A stretch of 64,000 nt of DNA from Solenopsis invicta (taxonomy: Eukaryota > Arthropoda > Insecta > Hymenoptera > Formicidae): positions 873,001 through 937,000 of the forward strand of contig NC_052666.1 in the NCBI RefSeq assembly GCF_016802725.1, read 5' to 3'. The position numbers and the translations under genes were made by a program. A model generated the notes under the pieces. That model searched no databases. It had not been told where the DNA came from and saw only the letters and a list, made by a program, of their open reading frames with translations. The first letter of the stretch is position 1, and the number at the start of each line of letters is the position of its first letter. Of the stretch, positions 48,701 through 60,199 are shown one piece after another.

Positions 48701-51700
48701 CTCCATTATAGGTGTTTTCAGAACGCTCTCGTCGCCCTCCACGCTCTCCTCGTTGCTCTGTAGATAGACCGTGGCTATTGTGGCCAAGCACTTTAGCTTC
48801 ATGTCGCCTCGCCTGAAGTGCTTGTTCGCAACGCGGAATTTCAGACCAAGTCTCGCGGTCTCCAGACCGTTCCTCTCGTTGACGACACTGGGCCCTATCA
48901 GGTAGTTGGTGTCAGCCTGAAAGTGGCGCGTCTTTACAGCGATCTCTATAAAGGATACTTTTAGCGGACCCCGCGAGAAATTCGAGGCGATGGATCCGGA
49001 GATGGGGGGGGGATTCGAAAGGATCGAGCAATTAGATTTTTATTGGGGAAACGTAAACACGCGACCCGGATTACGTGACATCGACGGCACCAATTAGGCG
49101 CCGCGCGCGCGAGAGATGGAAAACAGATAGGCGATTCTATAGAATGCAATTTGAAAACAATTAAGAACGAGAGATTGCGCTCTTTTGATCCCGGATGCAA
49201 ATTTTTTTCGTCAAACCAATTATGCGAAATTGCATGAAGCACCGAAGCAAGATTCTAATTATCGCACGATAATGATAATAACATTCATCACACAGAGACT
49301 GTGCGACGCGCGCCGCGTCCGCTGGAGGTAAAGTTATTTTAAAGTTAATCTTTAATTCGATTAAACTACGCGCGTCCGCGGAGTGAAAAATTTCACCGGA
49401 ATATATAACGCACGGTGTAACGAATTTAAAAAAAAAAAAAAAAAAAAAAGACGCAGCCCCGTAAATATTAACGACACATAAATGGGATCGGATAAATGGA
49501 AAATACATAAACGTTCGCGGATTTCAAATCGATATTCAATGTTGACACGGGAGAGACATTCGACGTTTTTACCTTTAATTGATAACGCTCGCCGGTGTTT
49601 TTATCAAAATAAATTTTAAATTAGGATACATTATCAAGAGACATTTTCGAGATTAACGCGAATGGACGGAGCCTGGGACACGCGCGCGAAACGCACGTAC
49701 GCGTCTTTGTGATGAAAAGCAGGGCGGAACGAAGCTTTGATTTATTTAGCAAATTGCATATACGGTCGCGTCGCTTCTATTTCTCTTTCCTTCTCCCTCG
49801 GGTTTTTTTTTCCCAAGTACACATTTCGTCGCGTCAGTCGGAAAAGTTTAACGAAGCGTGAAACAAAGGTTACAATTATTTCGCCAACGGTTTAAGTGTC
49901 TCACTTACCGGCTCGTCGTTGATGAACCAAGACAATAGGGCAGGTGGTTTAGAAGGTGCCGACGTGCAGTTCATGTGAACGACATCGCCCACCTGATACT
50001 TGGAACGACCACCGGTTATCTGCGGTCCTTCGTTAGGTAGAACTGAAACGTTGCCATGACCCTTTCTAGTGCTATTGTCGTACCCCCGGATTAGATTCTC
50101 CTTATCTTACCGCGCGCATTCACTGTATGTATTCATTTATCTAGTTTCGCCTCTCGCAAATTATGCGAGAAATAAGCACCCGCGCTCTCTAACGCAGTTT
50201 CAGGAGAAAATTATTCTCCGCGTATCTTGGATTATTTGCAAATTTCGAAAGCGACTCTCTCTCTCTCTCTCTCTCTCCTCTCCGTTTCTCGAGAACGTCG
50301 AATTCAATGCGATCGCGAGATTGAATAAAAAGAGTCGCTTTCAACCTTTTCCAGGACTCTCAATCTCAACTTAATCGCGTATACGTTCTCGCTCTTATTT
50401 TCCATGACAATACTTACCGACTACAGTCATGTCCCCGTGATCGGAGACCGTCTCAAAGGCGGGGGCCTCGCCCGACACCTCGCATCGATATCTCCCCGAG
50501 CTCGTCAGATTCACGTTGTTCAAGACAACCGAACTCTCGGTGGACTCGTCCCTCTGAATGCAAATTCGCAATTACAAGCTGCTGCGCCCGATCGAGCGTG
50601 ACGCGGAACCTGCGCGATGCACGACGCAGCGAACGAACTAGATTCTATCAGATTCGAGCAAAAAGCTGCCAGTGCAGCGAGAGAGAGATATATATATATA
50701 CAAAGTACATTGTGTCTGCAGCTTAATGGCATCGTAAAGTGACGAAATTACCGATATCACAACGTACAAAGTTCTTCGCATTGAACGTTACAGAATTAAG
50801 AACCTTTTTTTGCTTGTTCAACTCTTGAAGCACAGTGTTACACGTTTGTACGTCGATTGTTTAATAAGTGTCGAGTTTAACAATGAAGTACTCGTACTTT
50901 TCGGCAAAATTGGTTTTGTTTTTCAAAATATAGTCTTCTTCACAGAGAAAAAAGTATGTGATATTTGTGACTATTGTATAATTGCACGGTTGGAAAATTA
51001 TGGTTGAGAGAACAATTTTTATAGTTATTATTATCACTATATTGTTAGTGTAAACAACTTTACACGTATAGTTGTGCCAACTGTGAAAATACAAGATGGT
51101 GGAATATTGTAAAGACACACGTTTTAATAATTTTTATATTTTTTCGTATTTTATATTCGATAATATTATATGCATTTGCAGTGTTTCTTGCAGTATCATA
51201 AGATGGAAAAGTAAAGTTTGACGAAAACAATAACCGCTGACCAATGTAAGACTTTCGTTCTTATTATTATTACAGTGCTCATTCAGAGAGAAGCGACTAA
51301 AGCAACTAAAATTTTTCAATCACAGAAAAGATTTATGGCTCCACACAGAACAAAAATATGTGATATTTGTGACTGTAATTGCATAGTTGATAAATTATGG
51401 TTAAAAGAACCATTTTTATAGTTATTATCACTATATTGTTAATATGAACAACCTTATATGTATAGTTGTGCCAACTGTGAAAATATTTTATTATAATTTA
51501 TAATAATCACAACTATTAATATAGTAAAATATCAAGATGTTTATGTATGAAAATTAAAATAACTATTTTTATATGGTTAACACAACTACAATTACAGTGA
51601 ATACAATTATTTTCTTAACTATGCAATTATAGTCACAAATATCACATACCTTTTCTCTGCGTATACGAGAACACAAAACAGTCACTAGATGGCTGCTATG

Positions 51701-54306
51701 GCGTTCTATTTCTCGTAAGAAAGAAAACACATAAATGGTATAAAAGGCGGAGCATTATGAGATTTTTCATTGATGTTGTATCATAGTAAAATAATTTTTT
51801 GTATGAATTCCCTTGAAAATGAAATCAAGTGAAAGATGTTTGGTTTACTAATATAATTAAAATTAACCTTTTTAAACTTCCAATATTGGAACTATGTAAA
51901 CATAATAGATGTAACTATACATAAAGGTAGAATTTTATATTTTCCTTCTCTAAGTGCAACCATACACAATAGTTGCATTAAGACATATTATAGTTATAAT
52001 GATCATAATACATTGTTCAGGCAGCTATAATTTGCATGGTTAAAATAACTATAAATTTATAGTTTGCATCGAAAATCACTATAAATTATAGTTGAATTAT
52101 GGTAATTGCAACCATTCTCTTCTCTCAGTGCAGTGCTATTACTCTTCTATGTATATTATAAAATAAAATTGATATAGGAACAATCATAACTATTGTTGAA
52201 AAAAGAATATTTTATTCTTAAATAAAAAAATGGAAAAAAGCTAGAATAAAATAATCTTGATGTTGTCCTATTAATTTGCGCAAACAAATTTAGATCAGAC
52301 AATGAAAATTTGTGGCAATTTCATTATATTCTTGATTTATACAATATATAATAATAGATTATTTTAAAGAAGTTTTTTCTAATAAAACATTACAAAGGTC
52401 CACAAAGAAGCTTGCTTCGAGGATACCAAAAATATGTCGTCGTACAGCGTAACTCGCTTTACGAACAAACAGTCTGCTAGACTTTCTGCGAATGCATAAA
52501 TTATAACAAGAATTTTTCTTATGATAAAGCGCTTGTCTCCAATCGGTACCAAAAATTTTTCAATTTTGTAAATTGTTCTATTATTACGCGAATTTATACA
52601 TAATTTAAAAATAATTTTCTTATTGGTTTAAAAGATATTTAATTTTTCAGTTGCTATTAATTCTTATGTAAGATTACATTATATTTGCAAATTCGAGAAA
52701 GTAGCATGAAGAATTAAATCAAATTTTTGACATATACTAATAAAACTTTAATAAATCAATCTTCGTGTGAAAGTTTACTTAAATCCACTCGTTTAAAAGT
52801 TATTTTCCTAAAACCGCAGGAAAATCAAGTCATTTTCACTGCACAAGGTATTACAAGCCAAACTATTTTCTTCTGTGCAATTGATTTCTGGTCTGGAATT
52901 CGAATGTTCTCGACCAAAATTTATTGTCGTTTAATAGAAAAAATTTAAAAAAAAACCTCATTTTTTTTTTAAATTTCGATAACTTCTAGCTGTATTGTGT
53001 AGTCAAAACATAGGCCCTTAAACATAGATAAAAAAAAAAGAAACGACAAAAATGCTATTGCCTTTCCATTCACGTTCGAGCATCGCGTGGTCCCTTTCGT
53101 CGTTAATCCAAATTAAACATTAAAGATGAAATGAATATTACGTAGAGATGTTTAAATTTGAACAAAAGGATCGATACTTCTATTCGTCCGTTACTCGAGA
53201 CAGCGTAAATATTCAAACCAAGTATCTCAAATACTGCAATTAAGGGGTTACATACACCTAAAGGCATCAAAGATGATCCTATATTCATGAATTTTTTTCT
53301 CCGAACCTATTAGAGATATCAAATCGGAGTTTCTGCTAATGTTTTTTACACAATTTCGTTAATAAAACGTAATTTTATAATTAAAAAATATAAAAAAATT
53401 AAGGATATCATTTTTTCTCAAAATCTTGTTTTTCAAATCGATACCCAAAATATTTCAAAAACAAACGAATAGATCAAACTCGAATTTTTTTCTATTTATT
53501 CAGCATGAAAATACGCAGTTTTTGTCGCAAGGATTCTTTTTAAGAATTTAGTTTTCTTTCTACAATCAAAAAACCGATTTAATTTCAGACGATGATTCGA
53601 ATCCTTAAATTTAAATGAGCGCCATTTTGCAATAAACGCGAATTAAAAAAATTGGCTACGACGAAAACTAGATTTAATTTTATATATTTTTTAAGAAAAT
53701 ACTGCATTTTTTCGAATAAACCGCATAGATTCTACAATGGGTACCGCAAGCAGTTACAGCAGCTAACATATCTGATGCTGGAACGGCGACATCTCTTTAA
53801 TTTTTTAATATTTTTAAATAAAAAAAATGACATTTTATAAACGAAACTGTATGAGAAACATTAGTACAAATTTCGATTTGATACCTCTAATACGTTCGGA
53901 GAAAAAAAATTCATAAATATAGGGGTAGTTTTGGTACCTCTGGGTGTACGTAACCCATTAATATAAATGCTAGAATATTACGCTCCGTAAGAGGACACGT
54001 CGCTGAAGACTGACTGTTCTCGCTACCGAAGAAGGTTAATACTCAAACTCTATGCCGTTGTTATTCCAAGCATCCCTCACAAACTTACGTTTACGTTTAC
54101 GCCTGGCACCAGGAACGTTAGCACCATGGGCGCGTCTCTGGGCGTATAGCGATAAAATTCGTGGCCGTCCTTGTACCACTTCACGGAGTACAATGGCGCT
54201 TTGTCCAAGTTGAAGTTGCACTGCATGCGCACCGTTTCATTCAGTACGACGTGCTCTGGTATCTGCAGGGACGTCATGCGTAGGGCGACGACGACGACGA
54301 CGATAC
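45725..54306 (-). CDS. Beaten path (Beat) family immunoglobulin protein, 5' end missing
   Basis: Beat proteins are insect neuronal Ig proteins that pair with Side-family receptors in axon guidance. Exons in transcript order: 54306-54089, 50553-50418, 50042-49909, 48916-48652, 45798-45725; phases close; 275 residues plus an unseen N terminus. The first exon here begins inside a hydrophobic signal core (IVVVVVALRM), then SLQIPEHVVLNETVRMQC, LYSVKWYKDGHEFYRYTP and FLVPGVNVN. The second gives SSVVLNNVNLTSSGRYRCEV, closing Ig1. Ig2 has VGDVVHMNC and MKLKCLATIATVYLQS. The last exon encodes SASVAVQWMILVVALITSIA plus VAR and stop, a hydrophobic end without a cytoplasmic tail, as in GPI-anchor signals. 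It needs a phase-1 upstream exon with the ATG. Introns span up to 3.5 kb and host several MITEs. The exact Beat subtype is not resolved. Confidence 0.87.
46051..46446. mobile_element. Insertion bounded by CACGCAGAAAAAAAATT / AATTTTTTTTCTGTGC, with inner hairpin
   Basis: Complementary ends enclose about 395 bp. Inside, 46257-46292 (ATATAAGCAAGAATATAAAT…) is complementary to about 46362-46398. It sits in the last Beat intron/3' side region, downstream of exon 45798. Confidence 0.6.
47171..47332. mobile_element. 162-bp palindromic MITE with TAAGGCC(C)GGTTTTTCATTATC ends
   Basis: The left end TAAGGCCCGGTTTTTCATTA and the right end TAATGAAAAACCGGCCTTA are complementary, and the arms continue with GGTTAACTT and CAATGAGCTTC. 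Located in the large last Beat intron. Confidence 0.8.
48033..48184. mobile_element. CAGGGTGAT-family palindromic MITE, copy 2
   Basis: Same arms as the copy at 43220 (CCACTTTTTACCAT, GGTAAATCATGCTCC), ends TACAGAGTGAT and ATCACCCTGTA. In the last Beat intron. Confidence 0.85.
48195..48331. mobile_element. 137-bp palindromic AT-rich element
   Basis: AACACGATATCTTATTATTT at the left pairs with AAATAATAAGATATCGTGTT at the right; further pairing through CAATCAAGAGAATAT. Ten bp from the CAGGGTGAT MITE. Confidence 0.8.
48625..48646 (+). other. G-rich run with G-quadruplex pattern next to a Beat splice donor
   Basis: Four G runs of 3-5 separated by 1-3 nt on the plus strand. It lies immediately inside the intron, touching the donor at 48651-48646 of the minus-strand Beat gene, so the transcript itself is C-rich there. 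Confidence 0.6.
50941..51092. mobile_element. Partial (one-ended) copy of the CACAGAGAAAAAA element
   Basis: CACAGAGAAAAAAGTATGTG then ATATTTGTGACTATTGTATAATTGCA, repeated with changes at 51344. Ends near GTTGTGCCAACTGTGAAAATA, also shared. In a Beat intron. Confidence 0.6.
51344..51661. mobile_element. Fold-back element with TGTGATATTTGTGACT arms
   Basis: The left arm (ATATGTGATATTTGTGACTG, then AATTGCATAGTT) is inverted at 51616-51661 (AACTATGCAATTATAGTCAC then AAATATCACATACC, TTTTCTCTGCG). Non-coding. Related words extend to about 52135, ending CTTCTCTCAGTGCAG. Confidence 0.7.
53240..53961. mobile_element. 722-bp TTAA-flanked inverted-repeat element (piggyBac-type MITE)
   Basis: TTAAGGGGTTACATACACC at the left and GGTGTACGTAACCCATTAA at the right are inverted copies; arms extend about 100 bp (TTCATGAATTTTTTTCTCCG, ATTAGAGATATCAAATCG and their complements). 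TTAA at both edges is the piggyBac-class target site. No transposase frame. It lies in the first Beat intron seen here. Confidence 0.75.
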
Positions 54307-56762
54307 CTGCAAAAGATTTCGGATTGCGGTCTGCGGCAGAATTGCGAGGTGCGCAAGTGGACCCTACGGGGATCTACAGTCTCTCCTCCGTTTCAACTGG
54401 CACAGCTGCAGTCGCAGCTGCGTAGGAAACTTTGCGAATTCACATGGGGCCCATGACGCTCGGCGAAAGAGAGAGAGAGAGAGAGAGAGAGAGATATACA
54501 CATAGACAGACAGATACTTCCGCAAGCTTCTCGCTATGATTGTTGTGTTACAATTTCAATCTTCAACGTTGCACGCGACGCGCGATCAATTCGACGATAA
54601 TACTCGTATGCGTAATGAGTGTAGTAAAGTTTGCTGACACTGAGTCACACGTGATTCATTGTAATGAGTGCTTTTTGAATCACACAATGTGATTCATACT
54701 CTCTCGCCCTGTATGTACTTAATAAGAATAATATCTACATCTCGGAGTCATTCGAAGGCAGAAAGGAGAGCAGGTGTCTGGATATCAAAATCCTGTTACA
54801 CGTGAAATGAACGGTTTTGAAGTAAAAAATTACACGAAAAAAAAAAGGAATATTCTTGTTGTGAGAATATCTTTTCAAAATGTTAAAAACTGAAATAAAG
54901 TTAGCATGAGCGTATCCAGGATTATTTCGGGAAGAGAGATTATCAATTTTCCTATGATAAACAGTAAATTTTAATTTATTATATATGAATTTGCTATTTA
55001 ACATATAAATTGAATAAACTTAAATTTCAACAAAATATATTTTTATTTCAAATATTTTAAGAAAGATAAAATAATATAAAAGCAAAATTATATATATATA
55101 TATATAATTTATAAACATTGTTTTATATATAAGCAAGATAATAAAATAATAATTGTTAAATAGAATATAGCCATAAAATTAATTTTCTGAACAGAGAATA
55201 TATTTTATGCTATAAAATTATCAAATGTAATTTTTTTTTAAGTCAAAACTTGATTTGAAGTAAAAACCCTTGGGTGAGGCATTTCCATCAAAATTATGTT
55301 TCTGAATCGTAATATAAAATAAAATAGTTTCATAACTGTAGTTATGAATTAGTTTTAATTTAATACAAAAGTTTTTCTTCTGCGTTCTAGGTACAGAACT
55401 ACAAATAATTTTATTGGCTCATCTGAGTGATTATGAAGGACGTTCAAGCATAATGAGTAATGCTGCAAACATTTTTGGCATTTTAGCATCTTACATTAAA
55501 ATCATTATGATAATCCAACGAAATTGTTGTCAGATCTGTAGCAAGCTAAATTTTTAGATACTTTATTCGTTTTTTAGCAAATCGTATTTTTTTTAATTGT
55601 GTTAATTTTCATATTGCGTCCTTTAGATTTACGAATGAATTTAATAACATATTTACGTTCCTACAACGAGGTGCAGAGATATGCAAGAAACACAACGTAC
55701 ATGAATTGATCTAATATAGCCGAGCGTTCTTCCTAGACTCCTCGCGATTGCATGTTGAAAGGTTGAAAGGCGCCACGACGACCCTTCGATATCGACTTTG
55801 AGGAATAATTGATAATCGAAGGGAACTCGACCGCATCGAGCGCAGGTTCACGTACGTCGCTTTAAAATTGCAATAGCTTTTGAAACGTTGAAATTTCTTC
55901 AACAATGCAGTTCCTCGCGCGAGATCTTTCTTTAAGATGTAGCGAAGCTTCAAGCGTACGTTATACGAATGCACGGCGCGTATGTGCACCGGATGACCCA
56001 GACTGGGTCAATCTTTCAGTCACAAATAGCGGCATCCCAATCTAAAAAAAGAGTGTCGGTTTTTTTAATTGAAAAAATTTTCCATTTCCGGATACATGTA
56101 TCGTGCTCGCAGCCGATTTTTCGCGGATTTTAATTGAAAAGGAGTTTAATTTGAAGTACGATTGCCAAGATACATAGCATCAGGTAAATTGAATGTAATA
56201 TATTCTGGTTTCCGGATCAATTTTCGCAAAGAAAAAATCGACGCTCCGAGTTGACCAAAACTTTTCAGAGAGGGGAGGGGGGGGGAGTCAGTCTGCGTAC
56301 AAAGTTTGTTATAACTGAATTGCAAACGTATCTAAGCGTGCCACGTTATAATCATCAGCCAAGTGCGTTGCGCAGTCAAATGAATCAGGTCGCGTGAAAT
56401 ACGCTTACTGAAATTCTTTCTGTACGCACATACGTGCCTCTTAATCATGCCGGATGAGATTTAAAACTAAAAGAAGGTAAAACCTATTATTGATAAAAAA
56501 ATAACAATTCTAGATAGTGTAAGTAATATAAATATAGCTAATAATAAAATTGATACTAGAACAGCTCAGAGAACAAAAAGTGGTATTTATCGGTAACATA
56601 TTTACTCTTAAATCTGTCATATCTAAATCAATTTTGCCGAAAGCTTGTATTTTATTAATAAAATTGCTGTTATTATGCCAATTGTAACTAAAGAAAAAAA
56701 TCTGTAATATAATTATTAAAAATTTCCCAATAAAAATATTATTGAAGTAGGATTGACATATA
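54307..56762. other. Upstream intron/intergenic DNA of the Beat gene
   Basis: GA microsatellite at 54468-54496, otherwise AT-rich with a moderately GC stretch at 55720-56000. No signal-peptide exon for Beat was found on the minus strand. Confidence 0.4.
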
Positions 56763-57071
56763 TACAGGGTGATTCATAATAGTTGTACTCACTTTTTACC
56801 ATAGGAGCATGACTTACCGACGCATTTGTAATTTCTAATATTATACTACAGGGTGATTATTAATAATTGTTCCCACTTTTTACCATAGGAGCATGCATTT
56901 GTAATTTTTAATATAATAATATGTTAGAAATACGTATCCATCGGTAAATCATGCTCCTATGGTAAAACATGAAAACAGTCATTAATAATCACCCTGTATA
57001 TTAGAAATATAAATGCGTCGGTAAGTCATGCTCCTATAAAAGTGGGTACAACCATTATGAATCACCCTGTA
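56763..57071. mobile_element. CAGGGTGAT-family MITE (copy 3) split by a nested family member
   Basis: The outer copy begins TACAGGGTGATTCATAAT and ends ATTATGAATCACCCTGTA. It is interrupted at its centre by 56847-56998. Confidence 0.85.
56847..56998. mobile_element. CAGGGTGAT-family MITE (copy 4) nested inside copy 3
   Basis: TACAGGGTGATTATTAATAA at the left, ending AATAATCACCCTGTA. TA on both sides separates it from the halves of the outer copy (…TTCTAATATTATAC and TTAGAAATATAAATGCG…). Confidence 0.85.
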
Positions 57072-58439
57072 TATATATGGAACTTTTACTAATAAAAGAA
57101 AATTATAAAATTTATAGAAATTTGTAGACTTTGACATGAAAAATATTACGTAAATTTGAGAATCCTATTTAAAAGCATAATTACTACACTATATATTATA
57201 ATATTAGTAATAAAAAAGACCGGGAGCTTTTGTAAAATAACGAAATCGGAACGAGGAAACGGGAGACAAACGATGACACTTTGACTTCACAAGCACAGCA
57301 CAGCCGTGTCAATGTAATTAGTTTTTTCTTCGCACCTCATCACGAGGACGAACCTGAACTTGATTACGTTAATCGCGTCAATGTTTACTGTAATGTGTTT
57401 AAAATTGCGACGGTGATGTCTTAAATTAAGTCAGCTAATGAGTGGACCGGGGCGGCGGGATGAGATTGCCGTTTATACTGCCGGCTCTTATCGCGGCTAT
57501 TCACACGTTGCGCGTTGCGCACGCATGCGTTGTCATTGATTCGATAAGCATCAGGATCACGCAACGTATCGCGCTTCCAGGCATTAGCTATTAGAACCGA
57601 ACGCGGCGCGCACTCTTATTAGAGGTAGTTAATTTTTTCTTTCACGTCTAGCCCGATGATTAGACACTCGTAATACGTGTAAAACCATATCCAGATCAAA
57701 TTAACGAGCGCGATCAGGCACGAATGAACAATTTGTTTTAACGATTTTAGCGATAGGGTAAAGTCGCCTATTACGGAATGCCTTTTTCCAAAGGCCTGTA
57801 ATTCGTTTTATATGTAACATTAACTCCTATCCTTATGTCAAAATCATAGGAAAATATATTTAAGTATTTTAAATTTTATCGGCAAAAGTTAGCAGTCGGT
57901 AATAAATTTATTTTGTTGTATGTGACATTTTTTACCAAATTTATATCAAGTGGGCCTTATCGGCTCTGGGTCCAAACCAGACTTTGGATTCAAAATCTAG
58001 TTGACCAGATAGCTCTTTCGATACTCAAAAACTTTAGTATTTAACATTTTCCTCCAAAATCTCTCGCGATATTTTAGGATCTCATGGTGCTTAATGCTGA
58101 ACACCAACTTTCGAGCCTCATAATTTGAAATGTCGACAGTGATAAACTTTATTATAGTGTGCCGAAGTTTTCGAAGTCAGAGTAAGCAATAACAAATGGG
58201 GATTTTTGAGTACTCATATTACGAGCTCGCTATCACATATTAGGAACATATCCTACAATAGGATCAATAGTATCATTTAAAACTTTTATTGACGAAAACT
58301 GTTCAAATTTTCAGTTTGAGAATTCGGAATGAATATTTTTTCGACGAAAATTAAGTTCTATCGAGGTACTTTCTATCGATCGCAAAGCACAATAGGTCAG
58401 TCTAGTAATAAGTCGCGAAATGTTTTAAATAAAATTCTC

Positions 58440-60140
58440 ACACAAAATTTCTCTTAAAATTTATCCTCATGGTGGTAATTATGATAATCTTGGGACACGG
58501 ACTTGAAAGAATTTTATAATTTTAATAAAATTTTCCAACATTTTACTAAATGTAATAAATTTTAATAAATTCTAATAAATTTATAGTAAAGGTATAGTAT
58601 AACTTAATAAAATTCTTTTCAAAGTCCAGGTTTTTTACAAAATTGCAAAGAAGTAAAATTCAGTATAATTTATTAAAAATTTACTATAATTTGAGACTTA
58701 ATAAAATTACAATAAATTTACTATATATTAAAGAATAATCCCAAATTTCGATCATACTGTGGTTCTCGAAATCTAAATCGAAATACATTCCAAACGAGAA
58801 TATACGATGCAAGTGTAGAATTTTAACTAGAATTAGAATGGTTTTCTGACCATAGTACTTCAAGACTTCTCCCGTTGCTTAAGCAGGTGATACTAATAAT
58901 TTACTATAATAAATTTTCTTTTATATGAAATAAACACATCAAAACCACTGCTCGCGTTATAATCTATAATATTATTTTCAGAATTTATCTTTTTTTCGAC
59001 ACAGTTTTCGAAGAAATAGTCCAACAAAAAAAAAAAAAAAAAAAATGGACGAGATCTTTCTCGTGCAGAATTTCAAGCAAACTACTTTTATTCTAAACAA
59101 CTTTTTTCAGATCTGATTTCTTTTCGAGTAATTTAGCAAAACTTTTTGCGGGTTTTACTTATAAAAAAAAAAAGTTAAGCAACATGGCAAAGAGAAATCG
59201 AATTTTTAGTACGATGGAAGTCAAGAAATTATTTTGACTAATACTAGTCAAAATCCCACTATTAAATAGAAAAAAATTTAATAAATAATTTAACACAAGA
59301 CTACCAAGCTCGAGAGAATTAAATTAAATAAAACAAATGTAATGCCAATTCGGAGTCGACACACGTTGTATGTGTGTAAATAATTATTCGAAAAATCGAT
59401 AATGTAAACATTTCGGTCCTATATTTTTAGTAAAATACCATCCTCACAATAACAACAAGTTTGAATACATATTATAATATTTAAAAAAAGACGCTTACAC
59501 AGATGACTGTTGTGAAAGTGATTTCTATGATTTCTCGTTACATGCATCGCGTCGAGTGAGCTCATTATATTCATTATAATAATTTCGGTCAAAATTAAGT
59601 AAAATTTAAATACGATGTATGTCCAAAAATTGTGTAACGCCACGAAAAATGTTGACTGTTCGAATCGTTGTGGTCTTTTAAAACGTTTTCACTTATTTAA
59701 CTTGTTTTGTGCCTGTTGTGCTAGGACAATATTAGGAATTTGACTATTTGGATTCTCCGTATCTTCAAAACTACCCCGATATTAAACTTTAAATTTTTCT
59801 GAGATTCGTGTCCCATATAACGTCGTTTGACATAAAATTTGATTTGAATTTCGAGATCCACAAAATGATGGAAAAAACTTGTGCTTTGGGAATCATTTTT
59901 TTTACCTTGAATTTTTATTGAAACTCGATTGTAACAAATATGATAAACTTTAAAGAATTTTAATTTGAGTAAAATTTTACTAATCGTAAGTTTCATTATA
60001 ATAAATTATAGTAAATTTTACTAAATTTGGTAAAATTTTATAGTAAAATATAATTAGTAAAATTCAATGAATGTTATCCAATTTTAGTAAAATCTTTATT
60101 ATTATAAAAATTTTACTAAACTCTTCGAAACTCATGAGTA
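58440..60140. repeat. Diverged large fold-back repeat, about 1.7 kb
   Basis: Segments near 58738-58850 (CCCAAATTTCGATCATACTG, then TGGTTCTCGAAATC) recur as their complement near 59780-59895 (GATTTCGAGATCCACAAAATGATGG order reversed), and both sides are full of TTTTACTAAATT/AATTTAGTAAAA words. Edges are unclear and no coding frame is present. Confidence 0.45.
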
Positions 60141-60199
60141 ACCATAATAAATTTTTCAAGAAAATTCCGTCTATACCTAGACACATTTCGTTATCTAAA

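Noticed and set aside
55711..55989. Minus-strand frame as the missing Beat signal exon
   Set aside because: Basic and not hydrophobic after its ATG, and no phase-1 donor at a suitable place.
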